A DNA stretch of 64,000 nt from Anaeramoeba flamelloides (Eukaryota; Metamonada; Anaeramoebidae): positions 3,787,001 to 3,851,000 of the forward strand of contig JANTQA010000016.1 of assembly GCA_027625915.1 (NCBI GenBank), written 5' to 3'. Numbering within the stretch: the first letter of the stretch is position 1; each line of letters begins with the position of its first letter. A program made the translations under genes and the position numbers. Shown here piece after piece: positions 59,151-64,000 of the stretch. Below the pieces are notes generated by a model. The model made no database searches. It had not been told where the DNA came from and worked only from the letters and a program-made list of their open reading frames with translations.

Positions 59151-59937
59151 TATCCAAAGTTAATATAACCCAATTGAATTGATTATTTTGAAAAAAATGA
59201 GAATTTGATCAATTTTGAAATTTGACCAAATTTGTAAAATAATATTTTTCCCAATTTATACACTAAATAAGAAAAAAACATTATTTATTTTATCATTCCA
59301 TATTTCAAGGGGTTTTAACGGATACTAGAAATTGGATAAAATTGACATGTATTAGCATATAATGAAAATAATGTTTAAACTCAGAAAAAGAAATAAGGAA
59401 ATCTGAAACTAATATTTTTTGTGGTCTTTCAATTTTTAAATTAAAATACTTTATTGATTTTTTGATGTTTTTGATCTTAAAAAAAACTTCTATCTTGTAA
59501 TTTCTGCCATATAAAACGATTTCTGTAATTTTTATCCCGAAATATATATTCAACAAAAATATTACATAAATAGACAACCTATCTTGAAAATTTAAACAGA
59601 AAAACTATTTTGGAATGTCTGTTACATAATTCATTTTATACAATTAGATTATGTAAAAAAATTATTATTCTTTTTCCTAAGATAGAGATTAACATGTCAA
59701 TTAATTTTTTTATAATTATTTTTAAATGAAATAAGGATAATAAATAAAATTATATTTCTTATAAAAAATAGAGGAAATAAAAGTTAAAAATAAAAGGATG
59801 AGATATTAATTACAAGAAAGTGAAAAAAAAATAAAAGTTAAGGTATTTATAGAGTTAGCGAGAAACAAGAAAATTTTACTTTTTGTATCTCAGGCGGTCT
59901 AATTTTTCGTGTTTGAAAGTTGATTAACAATAAAATA
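59151..59937. other. gene-free spacer between MITE-A copies
   Basis: No supported gene. The - strand frame at 59305-59577 has no signature. Confidence 0.4.
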
Positions 59938-60132
59938 CAGTCGGTTCCACTTTTAAGACACAAATTTTAACGAAAATATATGGCACAATAAAAATCCCAA
60001 ATTAAGGCACAAAATTCAGATTCTAGTAAAATAATTTGTAAAAATAAAAATTACAAATTTTGTGCCTTAATTTGGGATTTTTTTGTACCTTAAATTTCGT
60101 TGAAAGTTTGTGCTTTAAAGTGGAACTGACTG
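59938..60132. mobile_element. MITE-A copy 7
   Basis: 195 bp, TA-flanked. Left CAGTCGGTTCCACTTTTAAG; right GCTTTAAAGTGGAACTGACTG. The loop region AAAATAAAAATTACAAATTT is shared with copy 1. Confidence 0.95.
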
Positions 60133-60354
60133 TAGTAAATTACCATTTTGATTTAAAAGTATCAAATCGATTTTAATTGCTAAAGGTTCTCATTTTCAAT
60201 TGTTTTTTAATGCCTTATTTCCTTCTTTTTAAAAACAAAAACTAAAGTCCAAAAATTATATTGATTAATGAATAATCAAAAAAGAATTCAAAAAATTTCA
60301 CAAAACCAAAATTTAAGCCAGTTCAGTTTTCAAAATATGAATTTTAATCTTGAA

Positions 60355-60822
60355 TGTTGTCAAAATAAGGCGTGTAGAAAAGTTAAATCCGTTTTTCAAA
60401 ATAAAAAGTGTGTTTTTTGTTATAAAAGACCAACACATTAACCAATCAAATAAACTGGCAATAAACACTAAACAAATATAGTGTTGGTTTCTTAAAGTTC
60501 TATTATTTAAAAAGAAATTTTAAAAATAAAGGTTCAAATTGGAAAATTTATCTCAAAAAAAAGAGTTAATTTTTATGCAAATTTATATCATCAAAAAACT
60601 GAAAAAAAAATTGAGAATAAAATCAAAAAATTTCAACGACTTTTATTAATAATTTAAATTTTATCAAAATATCAAGGTATTGACCTTCAAAATGGAGTTT
60701 ACTTCCAGTATAATACAATGTAGTTTATTGGGTGTTACCTTAGAACAAGAAGAAAAAATACACAGATTATATTTTGAAACACGGATTATAGTGGGTCGGC
60801 ACGCATTATTTTGATCACGGTA
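60355..60822 (+). mobile_element. MITE-B copy 6
   Basis: Full length. Left TGTTGTCAAAATAAGGCGTG; right end in reverse complement CCGTGATCAAAATAATGCG. Internal GGTTTCTTAAAGTTCTATTA and AGAACAAGAAGAAAAAAT. The frame at 60664-60936 (-) crosses its end and is not a gene. Confidence 0.9.
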
Positions 60823-61287
60823 AACAGTAGTTAAGTTGACTTTTTTGGGATTTTTTGATGCTCTGGTTTTCAATTCATGTGAAATTTGTTTTAAGGGTTT
60901 GAAGAAATACCATTCTTTAAATTTGAATAATTCCAATGCCAGTGTCTTTATTGATCAACGGAAAATAAGAAGAATAATAATTGAATTTTTTTTTTTTATT
61001 TTACATGTATTTTAAAAAAGTAAGTGTTTTTTATTTAGAATATAAGAATTAAAATATTTTTAAAGTTTTCTATTTTAATAAAGTGGAGAATTTTTTTTTA
61101 TGAGAATGCGAGAATTGAAAATATTTTTAAAGTTTTCTATTTGAATAAAATGAGGTCTTTTTTTTTAAATCAAGTGCTTTCCTTCAAACTTCAACACCAA
61201 CCTACACCACATTTAAATGTCGATCCCTCACTTTATTAAAACAGAAAACTTACAAAAAGTTTTTATTCTTTTTTTTTTATTTATTAT

Positions 61288-61740
61288 TTAACGGAGGAGT
61301 TTGTAATACCTCTTATTTGCCGTTAGGTTTTCCATAATTTAAAAGAATTGACAAAAATCTATGATTTTTCCCCATTCTTTTGAATACTGGAAAACTGCCG
61401 TTAAGTTTTTTTTTACTTTTTGAAATGTATTGAAAATTTATTTAATTTTCAATTCATTTCAAAAATTAAAAAAAACCTAGGCACTCTACGACACTTCCCG
61501 AATTCCTAAATTATGATTTAGGAATTTTGTTAAAGACTCAAAAATAAATTATTTATCGACTAAGGCTTATAAATATGATGAATCTCTTTTTCTAATAATA
61601 TCAAAAATAGTAATAATATTATTTTTTCATATATTAGAAATGTTAAATTTTTTTAATTCAGATATCCAGATTTTACGATTATTTTCATAGGCTGGGCAGT
61701 TCCAGAGAAAATGATCCAAATCTTCAAAAAGTTTTAATTC
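61288..61740 (-). pseudogene. LINE 3' end with contiguous hairpin 3' UTR (D4)
   Basis: Read on the - strand, 61735-61650 encodes LDHFLWNCPAYENNRKIWI, the second half of the LINE C-terminal motif. Decayed codons follow, ending FIFESLTKFLNHNLGIREVS and TAG near 61495. Without a break comes the 3' region: GTGCCTAGG, an inverted module pair around 61385-61460, a second hairpin 61324-61392 (GGTTTTCCATAATTTAAAAG and partner), then GGCAAATAAGAGGTATTAC, CTCCTCCGTTAA and an A-rich tail. This copy ties the D modules to LINE 3' untranslated regions. The protein part is diverged from the 44750 copy, so it is a related but distinct LINE lineage. Confidence 0.8.
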
Positions 61741-62477
61741 TGACAAAGTTTTAATTCTAAAAAATAGAAAACATCAAAAAAGTTTTAATGCTCTTTTCAA
61801 ATTAATAAATGATAATTTTTAAAAGTTTTCAAATATTTTACTTATGATTAATTATTAGCTGAACAAAACCCGTGGATCTTCGCAAAATCAATTAGAAATG
61901 ATATTTCTAGAGTTTTAATTAAGCATCCTTAGGGAACTTTTGAGATAAAATTTTGATTTTTTTTAATTTGATTTTAACAGTATCCCGAAAAAAGTACTCA
62001 CTTTTTGAAAATTGCTGTTATTCATTTTTTCAATTATAATTGATTTGACAATTTTTTTACAGGATGGTTAAAAATTAAACTAATCAAATAGACTTTGGAG
62101 TTTCACCATTAGGCGTGTTTATAATTATTGTAAAACCAGAATACAACGCGTAAACTAAACAATTTCAAAAGCATTAAATTTTGATAATTTTTTTGTTATT
62201 TTTTTTTAGTTCGGGATTATGATAAAACATAACCCCATGAAAATTAAAAGGCAAAAGAAAAAAAAAAAAAAAAAAGAAACAAATTAGAGTATTGAATTGG
62301 TTTCCCATGATTTGTTAATGAGTGGGTATTTGACCTTGATCTTTTTGTTGATTTCTTTTCTTTTGTTTCTTGATTGGAAACAAAAGCATTCTTTTTGTTT
62401 CTTTTTTGTTTTTCTTTTTTAAAATAATTTTGTTGTTTAAAGTTGATTTCCTTCTTCTCAAGAGAAACAAAAAGATG
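61741..62477. other. 3' flank of calmodulin
   Basis: No gene. Contains a purine-rich tract (62247-62278) and T-rich DNA near the calmodulin 3' end. Confidence 0.45.
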
Positions 62478-63233
62478 TTATTTTTCAGTTACAACATTTT
62501 TAAAATCATCAAAGGAAACTTTTCCTTCTCCGCTTGTGTCGATTGCACTAATCATCCAATTGATTTCATTTTCTGTCATTTTTTGTCCTAACGAAGACAT
62601 TAAATGTGAGAGTTCGATTGCTGTAATAAACCCATCACCGTCCCGATCAAAAATATCAAAGACCTCACGAATTGTTTGTTCGTTGTCTTCTTCGCTAACT
62701 TTTGATTTCATAAGGTTTAAAAATTCTTTAAAATCAATTTGACCTTGTTAATTTCGCAAGAACAATAATTTATGAAAAAGACATTTTACATGTGGTTGTT
62801 TTGTTCGATTCGTTAGTTGGGTTTTTTTTTTGTTGTTTATTCGTTTTTCATTGATTTGTTTGTTTGTTTTGTAATTTTTTTGTTTATTCGTTTTTTTGTT
62901 TATTTATTTGTTAATTTAATCAAAAATTAGAGAAAAAAAAAGAAAGAAAAAAGTAAGAAAAAAAAAGGTTTATTATTGTTTATGATTTGTGGAAGTTCGT
63001 CAGTTAATTTAATTCCAAAAGTGAAATTTTCAAAAAGTTAACAACAAACCATCTCCGTCTTGATCTACAGTATCGATCATTTGTTTTAATTGGTTTTCAG
63101 TGGGGTTTTGACCCAAGCTTTTTAATACAATTTGTAATTCCTTTCGATCAATTTGGCCATTCCCATCCTTATCAAATAACTTGAAAGCATTTTCAAATTC
63201 GAGAATTTGGACTTTGGACAATTTTTTGGACAT
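62478..63233 (-). CDS. CALM: calmodulin, two exons
   Basis: A four-EF-hand Ca2+ sensor that binds and switches target kinases, channels and cytoskeletal proteins. Exon 1 is 63233-63050 and exon 2 is 62743-62478. The 306-nt intron (GTTTGT...AACAAG) interrupts Gly62 within the second EF loop, and splicing restores DQDGDGQIDFKE. The joined protein is 149 residues, exactly calmodulin length. Loops are [12 protein letters not shown] (21-32), DQDGDGQIDFKE (57-68), [12 protein letters not shown] (94-105) and [12 protein letters not shown] (130-141). The start [20 protein letters not shown] aligns with [20 protein letters not shown], so I reject the 20-residue upstream extension from 63293. Divergence from canonical calmodulin is notable, and loop 4 ends in Asp instead of Glu, so calmodulin-like protein is an alternative label. 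The acceptor is AAG, not the commoner YAG. Stop TAA. Confidence 0.94.
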
Positions 63234-63879
63234 AATTAAAGTACTTGAATTGGAATGAAATTTCAAAAAAATGATAAAAAAAAATTTGAGCATTTCTTTG
63301 ATTAGAATTCAATTAAGGTTGATGTGTTTCCAAGAAAAGTTGTTGTTTAGAAATGTAGGTAGTATATTTTCAAATTTCTTTAAGACTTTAGTAATGTTTT
63401 GAGAGATATTCTCTGAATGGAAATATGTTTTTGGAAATCTCAAATTATTTTTTAATTGACCCCTGTTATCTATTCAATTGATAGAGGAAAGAATGTTTAT
63501 TTAAAGAAAATTTGAAATTTCATTTATTTTTTTTCCAAGTACTTTTTTCAAAATTGATACAATTTATGTTGGTTGTTCTTCCAATTTTTCATTCCTCAAA
63601 GAAATAATTTGTTAATGATAACTTCGATTTTTCTCAAAGTAATCTAATTTACTACTGTTGAGAAACAACAGAAAATTGAGGGTTTTAATTTCATTATCTT
63701 AATCTCAAAAAGAGATCAAAAAAGAAAACAGAAATTTACTCTTTACTGGTATTGGGAACTGAAACGGGTACTAAATTTCAACTAATATAAAACTTTTATC
63801 AATTCTTTCATTTATTTCATTTTGGATTCTTTGTTGACTCAATAGATATCAATGTTTACCATTTGTTTCAAAATAAATT
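63234..63879. other. calmodulin 5' flank
   Basis: No gene or repeat is identified. Confidence 0.4.
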
Positions 63880-64000
63880 GAATAAAATTTTTGTTCAGCT
63901 TTTCAAAACAGATTTTTAAATAATCGAACTTGCCAAATTTTTTATATAGAGAAGAACCTTAAATTAAGAATTAACTTTTTAGAATTGGGGTCTTTGATAA
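63880..64000 (-). mobile_element. TIR element N, copy 3 (cut by window edge)
   Basis: Begins AATTTTTGTTCAGCTTTTC. It ends AGAATTGGGGTCTTTGAT, the reverse complement of the ATCAAAGATCCCCAATTCTT phrase in copy 1. The element continues beyond the window. Confidence 0.65.

Noticed and set aside
60664-60936. 90-residue - strand ORF
   Set aside because: It runs across the right end of MITE-B copy 6, and the protein pattern is that of the repeat.
63234-63293. 20-residue N-terminal extension of calmodulin
   Set aside because: Calmodulin alignment starts at the ATG at 63233, and the total length is then exactly 149 residues.

Overview
The window is very AT-rich (roughly four fifths A+T by eye) nuclear DNA of a unicellular eukaryote. 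Evidence is a Pol III tRNA-His gene with discriminator A and no encoded G-1, spliceosomal GT-AG introns of about 108-306 nt, and a 20S proteasome beta-3 subunit, a calmodulin and a Rab GTPase. TAA and TGA are both used as stops, so the standard code fits. Long K/E- and Q-rich low-complexity stretches inside otherwise globular proteins recall free-living amoebae and metamonads such as Anaeramoeba. That placement is a guess from style, not a demonstrated identity.

Genes are sparse: eight protein genes and one tRNA in 64 kb. On the + strand are tRNA-His (3.5 kb), a stand-alone MJ1316-domain protein (4.4 kb), a class 3 lipase (11.3-12.7 kb), an unrecognised K/Q-rich two-exon protein (17.3-18.8 kb) and a PH-like small protein (43.1 kb). 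On the - strand are a small unknown protein (27.2-27.6 kb), proteasome beta-3 (34.4-35.0 kb), a Rab2/4/14-like GTPase in three exons (54.9-55.8 kb) and calmodulin in two exons (62.5-63.2 kb). They look like scattered housekeeping genes. I see no operon, pathway cluster or defence system.

Most of the rest is decayed mobile DNA. I distinguish: a DD34E Tc1/mariner transposase relic (1.15-1.99 kb); a ~195 bp palindromic TA-flanked MITE in seven copies (MITE-A); a ~490 bp TA-flanked MITE in six copies (MITE-B); TTAA-flanked elements (MITE-C and element K); long-TIR ~800 bp elements (E) in opposite orientation on either side of the K/Q-rich gene; further TIR families G, H, J, N, P and one rich in TATCGCGATA motifs; several dispersed repeats (I, M) without clear ends; and fragments of non-LTR retrotransposons (LINEs).

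The most interesting structure is in the LINE 3' ends. Fragments end in a short terminal stem-loop followed by an A-rich tail, and some have 3' regions swollen by nested inverted modules. One such region contains a perfect 53-bp inverted repeat with a 4-nt loop. Other points worth checking are a proteasome start codon that appears to be split by an intron (A|TG), a Rab gene whose last exon seems to run into a MITE, and the inverted pair of E elements around the unknown gene. Family labels (A, B, C...) are local to this annotation.
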